A DNA stretch of 64,000 bases from Methylocystis hirsuta (lineage in GTDB: Bacteria > Pseudomonadota > Alphaproteobacteria > Rhizobiales > Beijerinckiaceae): NCBI RefSeq assembly GCF_003722355.1, contig NZ_QWDD01000004.1, forward strand, positions 62,001 through 126,000, read 5' to 3'. The translations under genes were made by a program, and so were the position numbers. Positions 1-9,750 of this stretch are shown in pieces. The stretch's first letter is position 1, and each line of letters starts with the position of its first letter. Below the pieces are notes generated by a model. That model had not been told where the DNA came from and made no database searches. It worked only from the letters and a program-made list of their open reading frames with translations.

Positions 1-162
1 GGCGCCGATCAGCGGCACGACGGTGCGCTCGATCCCTACCATGCCGCCGACAAAGGCGTTGATGAGAACGAGCAAGGCGAACTGCGGCCAGTTGGCGCGC
101 AATCCGAGAACGACACTGCTGTCGCTTCGCCGATCGGCGGCGTCGAGATCGGCCGCTTTCAT
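1..162 (-). CDS. MFS transporter, N-terminus only (runs off the window)
   Basis: The first 54 codons of a minus-strand gene whose remainder lies outside the window. A short polar leader (MKAADLDAADRRSD) is followed by a hydrophobic first membrane segment with the stretch FALLVLINAFVGGMVGIERT, typical of major facilitator superfamily permeases. Its ATG overlaps the stop of the upstream metallo-hydrolase in an ATGA arrangement, so the two are probably translationally coupled. The substrate cannot be told from this fragment. The link to a persulfide-type hydrolase suggests export or uptake of a sulfur compound, which is inference. Confidence 0.6.
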   Translation of the reverse strand, partial: MKAADLDAADRRSDSSVVLGLRANWPQFALLVLINAFVGGMVGIERTVVPLIGA

Positions 163-899
163 TCGGCGGCCGCCATCATGCCGGAATTAGCCGCGCGGAT
201 TTGCGCGGCTCGCGGTGGCGCCGGCGGGACGTCGGCGACCATGGCGCACACGAAAGCTTCCTCATCGTCGATGCGGAACGCCTTGTTGTGGCGTCTCTCG
301 AACCCGATCGTGGACATCGGCTTGCCGCTCAAGCTGCGCCCGCAGACCGAACCGGAATAGGCGCCGGGCAACACTTCGACGTAATCGGGAAGGGACTTCA
401 GCCGTTGCGCGCTGCGGAATAAGGCGCGCGCGCCTTCCTCGGCGCTCGTCGCCAGCTCTGTTCGGCCGAGGTCGCCCACCATGAGCGTGTGACCGGTCAG
501 CACGAACCATGGCTCATCGGCGCGCGTGCGATCGGTGACGAGAAGCGAGATGTGCTCGGGGGTGTGCCCCGGCGTGTGCAGGACTTGGATCGAGACGTTG
601 CCAAGTTCGAGCGCTTCGCCGTCGCGAAGGCCGCGGAAGGGAAAGGCTGCCGGCGCTTCGGCGAATAGCGCATATTCGGTGCCGGCCGACGCGGCCAAGT
701 CGCGTCCTACCGAGATATGATCGGCGTGCAGATGCGTGTCGATCACATAGCGAATGCGCATCCCTGTCTCTTCGACGATGCGAAGGTAGAGGGCGATGTC
801 GCCTAAAGGATCCACGACGGCCGCCGCGGCGCGTCCTGCGCAGCCGAAGAGATACGAAGCAGCCACGGGGTCGGAGTGCAGGAATTGCCGCAGGATCAT
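159..899 (-). CDS. MBL-fold metallo-hydrolase, persulfide dioxygenase (ETHE1/Blh)-like
   Basis: A 246-residue metallo-beta-lactamase-fold protein. The metal motif THLHADH is at residues 55-61, a second ligand histidine lies in HTPGHTPEH near 108-116, and the metal-bridging aspartate is in MVGDLGRTEL near 143. This layout matches glyoxalase-II-like persulfide dioxygenases (ETHE1, Blh), which oxidise glutathione persulfide to sulfite. It is cotranscribed with the MFS gene (4-base overlap). It is divergent from an ArsR-rhodanese regulator, a common arrangement for sulfide-responsive blh operons. A general hydrolase of the same fold remains possible. Confidence 0.8.
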   Translation of the reverse strand: MILRQFLHSDPVAASYLFGCAGRAAAAVVDPLGDIALYLRIVEETGMRIRYVIDTHLHADHISVGRDLAASAGTEYALFAEAPAAFPFRGLRDGEALELGNVSIQVLHTPGHTPEHISLLVTDRTRADEPWFVLTGHTLMVGDLGRTELATSAEEGARALFRSAQRLKSLPDYVEVLPGAYSGSVCGRSLSGKPMSTIGFERRHNKAFRIDDEEAFVCAMVADVPPAPPRAAQIRAANSGMMAAAE

Positions 900-967
900 G
901 GGAGGTCCCCCAATTCGGTCATCGGCCGGCCGCTCGCGCTGGAATGCACCTTGACAAAGGCCGAAGC

Positions 968-1003
968 ATCATTCAAGTATTTAATTGATTGATATAACCC
1001 CGG
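968..1003. promoter_or_regulatory. AT-rich divergent promoter/operator region
   Basis: Between the divergent metallo-hydrolase (start 899) and the ArsR-type gene (start 1012) lies an AT-rich patch around 971-998, including TTCAAGTATTTAATTGATTG. It stands out sharply from the GC-rich surroundings. ArsR-family repressors typically bind AT-rich imperfect dyads overlapping the promoter, so this is the likely operator for both directions. No exact palindrome or -10/-35 pair could be fixed by eye. Confidence 0.35.
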
Positions 1004-1011
1004 CCAACCGC

Positions 1012-1680
1012 ATGTCAAGCCAAACTCCGAAACAGGCGCTCTTCGCCGAGTTCGCCGCCGTCGCGAGAGCCTTGGGACACGCCCACCGTCTCGAACTCTT
1101 AGAACAGCTCGCCCAGGGCGAGCGCAGCGTCGAAGTTCTCGCCCAGAAGTCCGGTCTGTCGATCGCCAACGCGTCGCAGCACCTCCAGCACATGCGGCGC
1201 GCCGGCCTGGTGACGTCGAAACGCGACGGGAAATTCGTTTACTACCGGCTTGCCGACGACGCTGTTCTCGATCTGCTGGCGGCGCTGGGGCGGTTGGCGG
1301 AGCGCAATGTCGCGGAAGTCGAGCGCATTATGCGCCGCTATTTCAATGATCGAGACGGCCTGGAGCCCGTGCCGCGCGAAGAGCTGCTCGAACGAATGCG
1401 CGCCAGGTCGGTCACGGTGTTGGACGTACGGCCGGAAGACGAGTTTGCGCTCGGCCATCTGCCCAACGCCTTGAACATTCCGCTGAAAGCGATGGAAGCG
1501 CGGCTAAATGAACTCGATCCGTCGCGAGAAGTCGTCGCCTACTGCCGCGGACGCTTCTGTGTGCTTTCCTTCGAGGCGGCGGCGCTTTTGCGCAGCCGAG
1601 GCTTTAAGGCCCGCTGTCTGGAGGACGGCCTGCCAGAATGGCGCGCCGCAGGATTGCCCGTCGTCGCGGGAGTTTCATGA
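1012..1680 (+). CDS. ArsR-family regulator fused to a rhodanese domain
   Basis: A 222-residue two-domain protein. Residues about 7-85 form a winged helix-turn-helix of the ArsR/SmtB type (LEQLAQGERSVEVLAQKSGL, then ASQHLQHMRRAGLVTSKRDG). Residues about 120-220 form a rhodanese domain with the catalytic loop YCRGRFC (Cys178, second Cys183) and the usual LDVRPEDEF and GHLPNALNIP motifs. The ATG at 1012 was preferred over an upstream in-frame TTG (985) that lies in the AT-rich operator. Rhodanese domains carry persulfide on cysteine, so the fusion could sense reactive sulfur directly and control the divergent metallo-hydrolase/MFS pair. That regulatory role is inference. Confidence 0.85.
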   Translation: MSSQTPKQALFAEFAAVARALGHAHRLELLEQLAQGERSVEVLAQKSGLSIANASQHLQHMRRAGLVTSKRDGKFVYYRLADDAVLDLLAALGRLAERNVAEVERIMRRYFNDRDGLEPVPREELLERMRARSVTVLDVRPEDEFALGHLPNALNIPLKAMEARLNELDPSREVVAYCRGRFCVLSFEAAALLRSRGFKARCLEDGLPEWRAAGLPVVAGVS

Positions 1681-1720
1681 GGAGCCGTCATAGAGAAAAC
1701 ACCGGACAAGGGAGGTTAGC

Positions 1721-2530
1721 ATGACCGGCGTAATTCAGGCGCATAACCGGAAGTCGGCGGCGGTATGGAATTCCGGCGGCGCGCATTACGAAGATATCAG
1801 CCGCGGTATCGCAGATTCGATCGAACATTGCGTGCTGCGTCTCGATCCGAAGCCGGGCGAGCGCATTCTCGATCTCGCGACCGGCACCGGTTGGACGTCT
1901 CGGGTCCTCGCGAGGAGAGGGGCGAAGGTCACGGGCGTCGACGTCAGCGAGAAGCTCATCGACACCGCAATCGCGCGCGCCAAAAGCGAAAACCTCGACA
2001 TCGCCTATGAAGTCGGCGACGCGGAGAGCCTGCCGTTCGAGGACGGCGCGTTCGATGTGATCGCCTCGACATGCGGCGTGATCTTCGCCAGCCGTCCGGA
2101 AGCCGCCGCGGCCGAATTGGCGCGCGTTTGCAAAAAGGGCGGGCGTATCGCTTTGACCACCTGGCTGTCCGACAGCAATCTCTTCAAGATGTTCATGGTG
2201 ATGAAGCCTTACATGCCGCCGCCGCCCACGCCGGCCCCGCCGTCGCCTTTCGAATGGGGCAAGACGGAACGCATCCAGGAACTGCTCGGGGCGAATTTCG
2301 ATCTCGCTTTCGAAAGGGGAACCTCCTTCTATCGCGAGCCGAGCGGGGAAGCCGCGTGGAAAACTTTCTCGACGGGCTACGGACCGACGCATTCACTGGC
2401 GGAAAATCTCGACGCTACGCGGCGAGCGGAGCTGGAGCGCGATTTCGTCGCCTTTCATGAGGGGTTCCGCAACGAACTCGGCATCTGCGTTCCGCGCGAG
2501 TATTGGCTGACGGTCGGTGTTCGCAAGTAG
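1721..2530 (+). CDS. Class I SAM-dependent methyltransferase (UbiE/COQ5-like)
   Basis: A 269-residue protein with a Rossmann methyltransferase core. Motif I is ILDLATGTGWTS (near residues 49-60), followed by the acidic loop VTGVDVSEKLI and motif III-like PFEDGAFDVIAS. The C-terminal third carries a proline-rich loop (MPPPPTPAPPSP). A good Shine-Dalgarno sequence (GGGAGG) precedes the ATG. It lies 40 bases after the ArsR-rhodanese gene and may share its transcript. The substrate is unknown; small organic molecules or thiols are plausible from the context. Confidence 0.75.
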   Translation: MTGVIQAHNRKSAAVWNSGGAHYEDISRGIADSIEHCVLRLDPKPGERILDLATGTGWTSRVLARRGAKVTGVDVSEKLIDTAIARAKSENLDIAYEVGDAESLPFEDGAFDVIASTCGVIFASRPEAAAAELARVCKKGGRIALTTWLSDSNLFKMFMVMKPYMPPPPTPAPPSPFEWGKTERIQELLGANFDLAFERGTSFYREPSGEAAWKTFSTGYGPTHSLAENLDATRRAELERDFVAFHEGFRNELGICVPREYWLTVGVRK

Positions 2531-2547
2531 CGAGAGACTCCTGCGCA

Positions 2548-2570
2548 CCTCGTGACCGTTGGTCACGAAG
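2548..2570. terminator. Hairpin after the methyltransferase gene
   Basis: The arms TCGTGACC and GGTCACGA, separated by GTT, form a perfect 8-bp stem centred near 2559, starting about 20 bases after the stop at 2530. No T-run follows, so it may be a weak or factor-dependent terminator, or an operator dyad. Confidence 0.3.
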
Positions 2571-2935
2571 CGAGGCTCGGTCCGAGCAAAATGACGGCCG
2601 CGCCGCGAAGGCTGACGGCGGCGCTCGTCACGTCCCAACGATCCGGCCGCGCAACACGATGATATGAATCCTGCCATACGCGGCGTGGGCGGCCGCCGGC
2701 CGCCTATGTCGACATGCGTCAGCAAATAGGGTCACTGCTCAAAATCGTTCGCTAAACCGCTTGGGCACCTCGGCCGTCACGGCGATGAACCGCGACAACC
2801 CGGCAACGCATTATTCTGTTAGAAATCCGCGAATGGCCATTTTTCCATTCCTAAGGTCGGAGCCCAAGCAGAGCGATTTCTCTGCTTGCCGGTCTTCTGT
2901 TTACACGTGCAGGAATGAATGCGCACATGCCCGCG
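2571..2935. other. Intergenic, nothing recognised
   Basis: About 365 bases separate the hairpin after the methyltransferase from the convergent ATPase stop. Short open frames here lack ribosome binding sites and resemble no known family. No RNA gene or repeat was seen. Confidence 0.3.
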
Positions 2936-5900
2936 TTATTCTTGGATTACGCCGAGGGAAATACGCCGATTTTTCGCGCGTCCCTCTTCGGTGTTATTGG
3001 CTGCGATCGGACGGTCCCCGCCATAGCCCTTCGCTTCCAAGCGCGAAGGGGCGATCCCCATTTGCGTGAGTTCACGAAATACGATTTCGGCGCGCGCTTT
3101 CGAGAGTCTCTTGTTCGCTATCGCATTACCGAGGTTGTCAGTATGGCCGCCGATGATCGCCTTGACCTTGGGATAGGCGGAAAGAATCCTAGCGACGTTC
3201 TGCAGTTGCTCGCGCGGTGAGGTCTGTGGAACCGTTTCGCCTTTGCCGAACGCGACTCGATCGAAATCGAACCAAGTGATTTTGGCGGCGGGCTTTCTTT
3301 CGTTCTCGAGGAATGCAAGCAACTTCGCTTCGAGTCCGGCCCTCGGAACGTCTAACTCGACACCATTCGGCAGGCTTATTCTGGCATATGCGTCTAGCGC
3401 CTCGCCCGTCTTTTTCGCCTCGCGTTCTCCGGAGACCCTTTCAGCTTGTCTCTCGATTGTCGAGTCAGGCTCTTTCGGAATGGTCAGCGCTGCCGGTGGC
3501 GGAGCGGGCATGGTTTGTTGCATTGGCGCGGGCGCCGGTTTCGTTATCGTATTCGGTTCTGTTTCTTGGGTGCCGAAAAACTTTGGCGCATAGCCGATAA
3601 CGACCGCGCCAATGGAGATCAATAACAAGCCCGCCATCAGAGACCATGCAACGCCCGTTCGACTCCGAACGGACAAATGGAGTTGATCTCTCGCAGACTG
3701 CTCTCCCTCGACCGCCTTTGCGACCTCAATCCAGAACGTGGAAAAAATCGCGACAGCGACGACCGCAATCCACAATTCAGGGCCAAGCGCCGCGGTCTGG
3801 AGGTACTGATTGAGTGCTGGCGCGGAGGTTATGGCCACGGAGAAGATAATCATTCCGATGAGCCAAAAGGTCCCGAACCGGTTGGAAAACAGTCCCTGTT
3901 CGAAGAGCGATAATTTTTCCTGCTTCATGTTCAGCGCCAAGCAGATATGCCCCAGGAGCCAGGTGACGAAGGCTGCCGTTTGGGCGAGCGCAAGGTCGCC
4001 TGTCCGGAAATAGATCCATAGGTAGAGCGCGGAGATTCCGACCGCCAACGGAGCTCCATTGCGGAAAATCCTGTAGACCAATTGCCGGCGCAAGAACCCT
4101 TCGAGCCGTGGCGCTTTCTTCTTCATTACATCCGGCTCCGCCGCCTCGGTGACGAAGATCGTGGAAGACGCCAAGTCCATCAGCAACTCGGTCAGGATGA
4201 TGTGGATCGGCGCAAAGGGAAACGGAACGCCGATGGCTAAGGGCACAAGGAAAATGGTGAGCAAGACGCCCTTGGCGGTCAGATAGTATGTCAGCCCCTT
4301 GCGGAAGTTATCGAGCGCCGAGCGCGCGACGCCGATCGCATCGGCGATATGTGCATAATTGTCATCGGCGAGGACGAGATCTGCAGTTTCCTTGGCGAGA
4401 TCGGCGCCGATCTCACCCATTGCAATTCCAACATCTGCGGCTTTGAGCGCGGGCGCGTCGTTGATTCCGTCACCGATGACCGCAACGATTTCGCCTTCTT
4501 GCCTGACCGCTCGGACGAGGCGCAGTTTCTGCGCCGAGGAAATGCGGGCGAACGCCCTAGTCTTTTCGAGCGTTGATTTGAGCTCGCTTTCGTTCATGTC
4601 GTCGAGGTCGGCGCCTGTCAACGCCTGCGGGTCTAAGCCGATTTCCCTCGCGATCGTCGCCGCGGTCGCCGGGTGATCTCCGGTCACCATGATCGTTTCG
4701 ACCTCGGCGGCTTCGAGGTCTCGAATCGTTCGGGCGACGCCCGGTCTCACGGGGTCGGAAAGGACGGCAAGCGCAAGAACTTCAACTTCGTTCGGATTGT
4801 CGAAATCTTGTAGTCGCCCGTATGCGACGACACGCTTTCCTTCTCTGACCTTCACGGCAAGCGCGTGTCGCAGTCGTTCCTTTTGGGAGGAATCCGCGAT
4901 GCTTTCAATTAGCGATTCGGCCCTGCCGGCGGCATATCCAGGACGCTCCCCACCGATGTCATAGCCAATGATCCTCAAAGGCTTGTTCTCGCCAAATCCC
5001 GAGAAACTTGCCGGCTTCGGAACATCAAACGAGTCTTCAACAACAGAGCGCACCGCAAGGTCGTGGGATCGTTGGAGTGCCTGGGAAGCGCCAACAGAAT
5101 ATCTCGTTTATTTTCCGCGGAGAGACTGGCGGGCGTACGCTCCTCGCCGTTCGGCAAGATGAACGTTTCGACCTGCATCCTATTTTCTGTGATCGTGCCG
5201 GTCTTGTCTGTGACAATTGCGGTGACTTGCGCCAGCACCTCGACGCCTCTCAGCCGCTTTACGACGAGTTTGCTGTTCGCCAGCCGAAAGGAGGCCAACG
5301 CCAGCGCCATGGTGATGATGATCGGCGGCTGGCCGGGTATCATGAGAAACGTCAGGGCAAGCCAGGTGACAATCATTTCCTGAAAATTGAGCCCTCGCAA
5401 AAACCCGATGGCTGGAATGAGGGCGCTGACCGCCAATGCAAAAATCGCCAGGACCTTGGCGAGCCGTGTCATCGTCTCCTGTAAGAGAGTCTTTTCCTTC
5501 GCGGCGAGAGCAACCTCGCGGGCGGTCTTGCCGAATTCACTGTTGCGGCCGACGGCGCAGGCAAGCGCCTTGCCTTCGCCGCTCATCACCACCGTCCCCG
5601 AAAATACCGAATTCTTACGTTCGGCAAGCGGCACGTCTTCGGAGACAACCGCCTTGGCGTCCTTCTCGACCGGCAGCGATTCTCCGGTCAGCGCCGCTTC
5701 GTTCACGATGAGGCCGTAAGACTCCAAGAGGCGGCCGTCGGCGGGTATCCGAACGCCTTCAGTGAGAACCAAAATATCGCCGACAACAACGTCGGTTGTT
5801 GGTATCTCTCGCTCCTCGCCTTCGCGAATCGCCTTCGTTGTCGGCGAAGTGAGGCGGCGGAGCGCGGTCATGGTGCGGTCGGTGCGGTATTTGTTGATGA

Positions 5901-6210
5901 ATTCAACCGCGATATACGCCGCCACGACGAAAACCATCACGATCGCTTCGTCGATCTTGCCGAATGCGAAAGACAGCGCGGCGATGGCGAGCAAAACAAG
6001 CATCATCGGCTCGCGCACACCCTCGAGAACGAGTTTGAACGCGCTCGTGGGCCTGACCTCGTCGATCGTGTTGGCGCCGAACCGATCGCGCAATGCGCTC
6101 ACGGCGCCAGCGGATAGGCCGTTCCTTTCATTGGAGCCGAATTCAGCGAGAAGGGATGGCGGCGAGACCGCCCACCAAGCGTCTTTCGTTCCAATAGCAT
6201 TTCCAGCCAT
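2936..6210 (-). pseudogene. P-type cation ATPase with C-terminal OmpA domain, one frameshift near 5062
   Basis: A P-type ATPase of about 1,090 residues split over two frames. The first part (6210 to about 5063) has the actuator TGES (about 175-178 from the ATG at 6210), a PGQPP loop where PEGLP is usual, and the phosphorylation motif DKTGTITEN. The second part has MVTGDHPATA, GDGINDAPAL and the C-terminal membrane helices. A last membrane segment near 3600 leads to a Pro/Ala-rich linker and a complete OmpA-like peptidoglycan-binding domain (GGHTDNLGNAIANKRLSKAR, GYGGDRPIAANN, GRAKNRR). The frames meet at DPT|DLAV, consistent with loss of a single G; restoring it joins the ORFs cleanly. Either the gene is recently inactivated or this is a sequencing error. 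The ion is unknown; the short N-domain resembles PMA-type proton pumps. Confidence 0.85.
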
Positions 6211-6267
6211 GCTTCTGACTCGGTTGGGGCGGGCGCCCAACGATTCTGAATGGGATCGGGCGCGCCT

Positions 6268-7340
6268 TCAGACGACGTCGAACAGCTGCATGAAGCCGTA
6301 ATCCATGTGCAGCTGATGGTGGCAATGGAACAGAGAAAGGCCGGGCTGGTCTGCGGTAAAGTCGATATCGACGCGGCCGAAGCCCCTGATGACGACCACG
6401 TCTTTCTTGACGCCCGCCGTTGGCCTGCCGTCGACGTTGGTCAATTCGAAGACGTTGCGGTGCAAATGTAAGGGATGCGGGTCGTCCGTCCGGTTGTCGA
6501 GAGCGAGCCGGTAGCGCAGACCCTTTTGCAGCTTCGTCGGCGCGCTCTGGTCTTCGTAAGACTTGCCGTTAATCGTCCAGCGATTGAAGCCGCCCTTGCC
6601 GCCGTTGATCTTTCTGAATGTCATCGGGATCACTTGATCGGTTTTCTGAGCCGGCTGGCTGCTGCCGAAAATCGTGTAATCCCACTTGGATTTTCGCGGC
6701 GGCGAGACCCACTGCGGATCCCCGCCGGCGCCAGCATATTCGACGACGACGCCCATGCCGTTCTTACGGTCGTCGTCCCTCGGCGTGCCGAATATCCACA
6801 CGCCGGGATGGTTCATTTCGACGATGGCGTCGATCCGTTCGGCGGCGCCGAGCCGCAGCACATCGACGTGCTTCAGCGTCGGCACAAGATTGCCGTCGAG
6901 CGCCACAACAAGGAAGCGGTGCCCCGGCAAGGCGAGCTTGACGTTCTCCGTGGCGCTGGCGTTGAGAATGTGGAAGAGGACGCGCTCGCCTTGGCGTACG
7001 CGGACCGGTTCGCCATGGCCCAGCGCGCGGCCGTTGATCGAGAATAGTCGGTAGCCTACTTCCCAGCCGTTCGCAGCGGGCTCCCGCTTTTCCTTATCTT
7101 CCTCCTGCTCAGCACGCTCCTCCTCTTCTTCCATTTCCTCGCCAGTGAAGAATGGCTCCCACTCGTGAGTGGTCAGGAAGACTTCTTGGTCGTAGCGGCC
7201 CGGATCGTGGGCGGGCTCGACATAGACGGGCGCATGCTGACCCGTGTACGCGCCACGGTGAAGATCGGTGCCGGCCACGACATGGCTGTGGACGAAACGC
7301 AGGCCCGCCGGTTGCGGCGTGAGCCGATAGCGGAGCTTGC
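6268..7340 (-). pseudogene. Multicopper oxidase, 5'-truncated
   Basis: The C-terminal two thirds of a multicopper oxidase. It begins abruptly at about RYRLTPQPAG. It keeps the second copper motif (HSHVVAGTDLHRG), the HPLHLH motif and the terminal HCHHQLHMDYGFM, which carry type 1, 2 and 3 copper ligands. An acidic insert (EEMEEEEERAEQEEDKEKRE) lies between the domains. The N-terminal cupredoxin, with the first HWHG-type motif and any export signal, is missing. Upstream sequence switches within about 70 bases to a truncated aldehyde dehydrogenase in another frame, so the protein cannot assemble its trinuclear copper centre. Confidence 0.8.
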
Positions 7341-7408
7341 CGCGCGCAGGCCGCCAAATTGACGCGCTCGACGATGCGATCTCGACGATAGACAAACAAA
7401 TCGCGACG

Positions 7409-8038
7409 CATCGCTGCGCCGACCGTCGGACCATCACCGTTGACAAGATTGAAGACGCCCGGCGAGACGCCCGCCGCGTCGAGGATCTCGGCGAAGATCA
7501 GTCCCGAGAAGGGCGCGATCTCGGAAGGCTTGATGACGATTGTGCAGCCGGTCGCCAGCGCAGGCGCGACCTTGCAGGCGATCTGGTTGACCGGCCAGTT
7601 CCAGGGTGTGATGAAGCCGCAGACGCCAATCGGCTCCTTGGCGATCACCGTCGTGCCGCGACGCTCCTCAAACTTGTAAGTCTTGAGTACCTGGATCGCA
7701 GTCATGAAATGCGCCGGGCCCATGGCGGCCTGGGCGCGCTGCGCGAGCCAAACGGGCGCACCCATCTCCTCGGTGATCGCCTTCGCCATGTTCTCGTGGC
7801 GCTTCTTGAATTCGGCGACGATCCGTTCGAGCAGCTCGATGCGTTTCTCGCGGCTCGTCTGCGAGAAGGTCTCGAAGGCCTCGCGCGCGGCCTTCACGGC
7901 GCGGTCCACGTCGGCGGCCGAGCCGAGTGAGATGTGGCCGCAAACGGTCTCCGTCGCCGGGTTGATCACCTCGAGCGTCTTCGGTTGCGTGGGTTCGACC
8001 CACTTGCCCCCGATATAGAACTTCAGATAGTCACGCAT
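7409..8038 (-). pseudogene. Aldehyde dehydrogenase, N-terminal part only
   Basis: About 210 residues of an NAD(P)-dependent aldehyde dehydrogenase starting at ATG 8038 (MRDYLKFYIGGKWVEP). It includes FITPWNWPVNQIACKVAPAL, TIVIKPSEIAP and VFNLVNGDGPTVGAAM. Family similarity stops at GAAM; the frame then runs on through unrelated sequence to 7109, inside the multicopper oxidase. The catalytic Cys and Glu of the family lie beyond the break, so the product would be inactive. The joint marks a deletion or recombination that removed the 3' end of this gene and the 5' end of the oxidase. Confidence 0.8.
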
Positions 8039-8494
8039 CGCTTGCTCCCCGATTGCGGCGTCCGCCGGCCAAACTCCCAAGCCTGCTGCTTATATGGTTC
8101 GTGTTCGGATGGCGCGCGTTTTCGTCCCATCGTGCTGGGCCTTGACGCGGTCGGCAATAGCTACTCCGTCGACGGTTGCCGCAGGCGCTGAAATCGAAGC
8201 GGTCTCTCAAAACAGCGCGACAGGGCGAAATCTACCTCCCCATCCAAGCGATATTGACCCGCCGAGTCTGGGTTAGGCTGCTCGCCTGTTTGAACCAGTC
8301 GAGAAACTGCGACGTCGGGTCCGCCTCTCTTGCGAGATTACCGTTGCGGCACAGCGCAGGAATCTCACCTCACTTCCACAAACAACCGTACGTACGATTG
8401 CGTGGCTGCCGAGAACATGCGCAAGCGCACATCGCAATGCGTGACAGGCTATGCGTCCCGTCAACGCTGCTGGCCCGGCGATAGCAGCCGCCGG
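8039..8494. other. Intergenic, nothing recognised
   Basis: About 455 bases between the aldehyde dehydrogenase start and the isoaspartyl peptidase stop. Open frames here are short, lack ribosome binding sites and resemble no family. It may hold the promoter of the minus-strand dehydrogenase remnant. Confidence 0.3.
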
Positions 8495-9392
8495 CTATGT
8501 GGTTTGTACGTCTACCTGGCCATTCTGAACCGTCGCGGTGACCATGCCCGGTGTCGAATGGGCTCGCGCGCATGCGCCGTCGCGGTCGACGATGATAAGA
8601 CCGCCGAATCCGTGCACTTTGTCTACGAGATATTGGATAGCCGCATCTGCGGCCTCGTCGGCGCGCATGCCACGATATTCAATGAATAGCGCAGCTGTTT
8701 TGGCGAGCGACGTGCGCAGGAAATGTTCGCCCACGCCCGTGCACGAAATGGCGCAGCTGGCGTTGTCGGCGAAAGTGCCAGCACCGATGACGGCGGAATC
8801 GCCAACGCGTCCGCACTGCTGGTTCACCACGCCGCCAGTCGACGTGGCGGCAGCGAGATTGCCGCATCTGTCGCGCGCGACGGCGCCGACGGTGCCGAGC
8901 TTGCGCTCGTTGGTTTGCGAATGATCAAGAACAATCGCTTGCTTTTCCTTCGCCTTAGCCAGTTGCGCGATACGCGCTTCGGTCAAGAAATACTCAGCGT
9001 CTTCGAATGGTATGCCGTGTTCCCGCGCGAACCGTTCCGCGCCTTCGCCGATCAGGAAGACGTGCCCGCTTTTCTCCATCACGGCACGGGCAAGCAGTAC
9101 GGGATTCCTGACGCCACGCACGCCGGCGATCGCGCCGGCGTCGAGCGTGCGGCCATCCATGACCGACGCGTCGCACTCGACGGTCCCGTCGGCATTCAGG
9201 ACCGAACCGCGGCCCGCGTTGTAGAGCGGGTCGTCTTCAAGCAGCATGACGCGTGACCGCATCGAGCGCCGACGCGCCTGTCTCGAGGAGATGAGCGCCT
9301 GCTTCGATGATTTGCCGAAGCGATCCTTCATACCGCTCAGGGGCATCGATAGCGCCGGCGCCGCCGTGGATCATAAGGGAAAAACTACTCAT
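8495..9392 (-). pseudogene. Isoaspartyl peptidase/L-asparaginase (Ntn hydrolase), frameshifted
   Basis: A plant-type asparaginase/isoaspartyl dipeptidase in two frames. The first (from ATG 9392) gives MSSFSLMIHGGAGAID up to ALDAVTRHAA and a stop at 9237. The second resumes with VMLLEDDPLYNAGRGSVLNA and runs to 8495. The autocatalytic site GTVGAVARD, with its nucleophile Thr, and the downstream STGG are present. Comparison with the usual ALDAVxxAVxLLEDDP spacing shows a small loss, not a multiple of three, near 9244. When intact, the enzyme would degrade isoaspartyl dipeptides and asparagine after self-cleavage. Confidence 0.8.
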
Positions 9393-9750
9393 AGCCGCAC
9401 TATGCCACATGATCGGCTTCTCAATAAAAGACAAAACGGGCGGGCGCATAAACATGCTCGCCCGTCCGCATCTCCCAAAGCCGAGCAGCTACGGCGGTGC
9501 GAATTGATCGGCGACCATCCTTGGGATTGTCACCGTGGCGAGCTTTACTTGTCAGTAGGGCCAGCTTGCCGCCGCTGGAGTGTTACGTAATCGCCGGCTC
9601 ACGCCGGCGCCTATAGACCCAAATCGACCTCGAAATCGCTTATACTCGGCCAACGCGGCAACGCCCGCGATAGACATACACAGAATGCTGACCGACGTTC
9701 TGCCGGTCGCGTTGAAAGAAAGAACGATCACCGACACGACGGATATCCCC
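9393..9750. other. Intergenic, nothing recognised
   Basis: About 358 bases between the divergent peptidase remnant and the OsmC gene. It should contain the OsmC promoter, but no clear -35/-10 pair was seen. The open frame into OsmC upstream of 9751 does not look coding. Confidence 0.3.
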
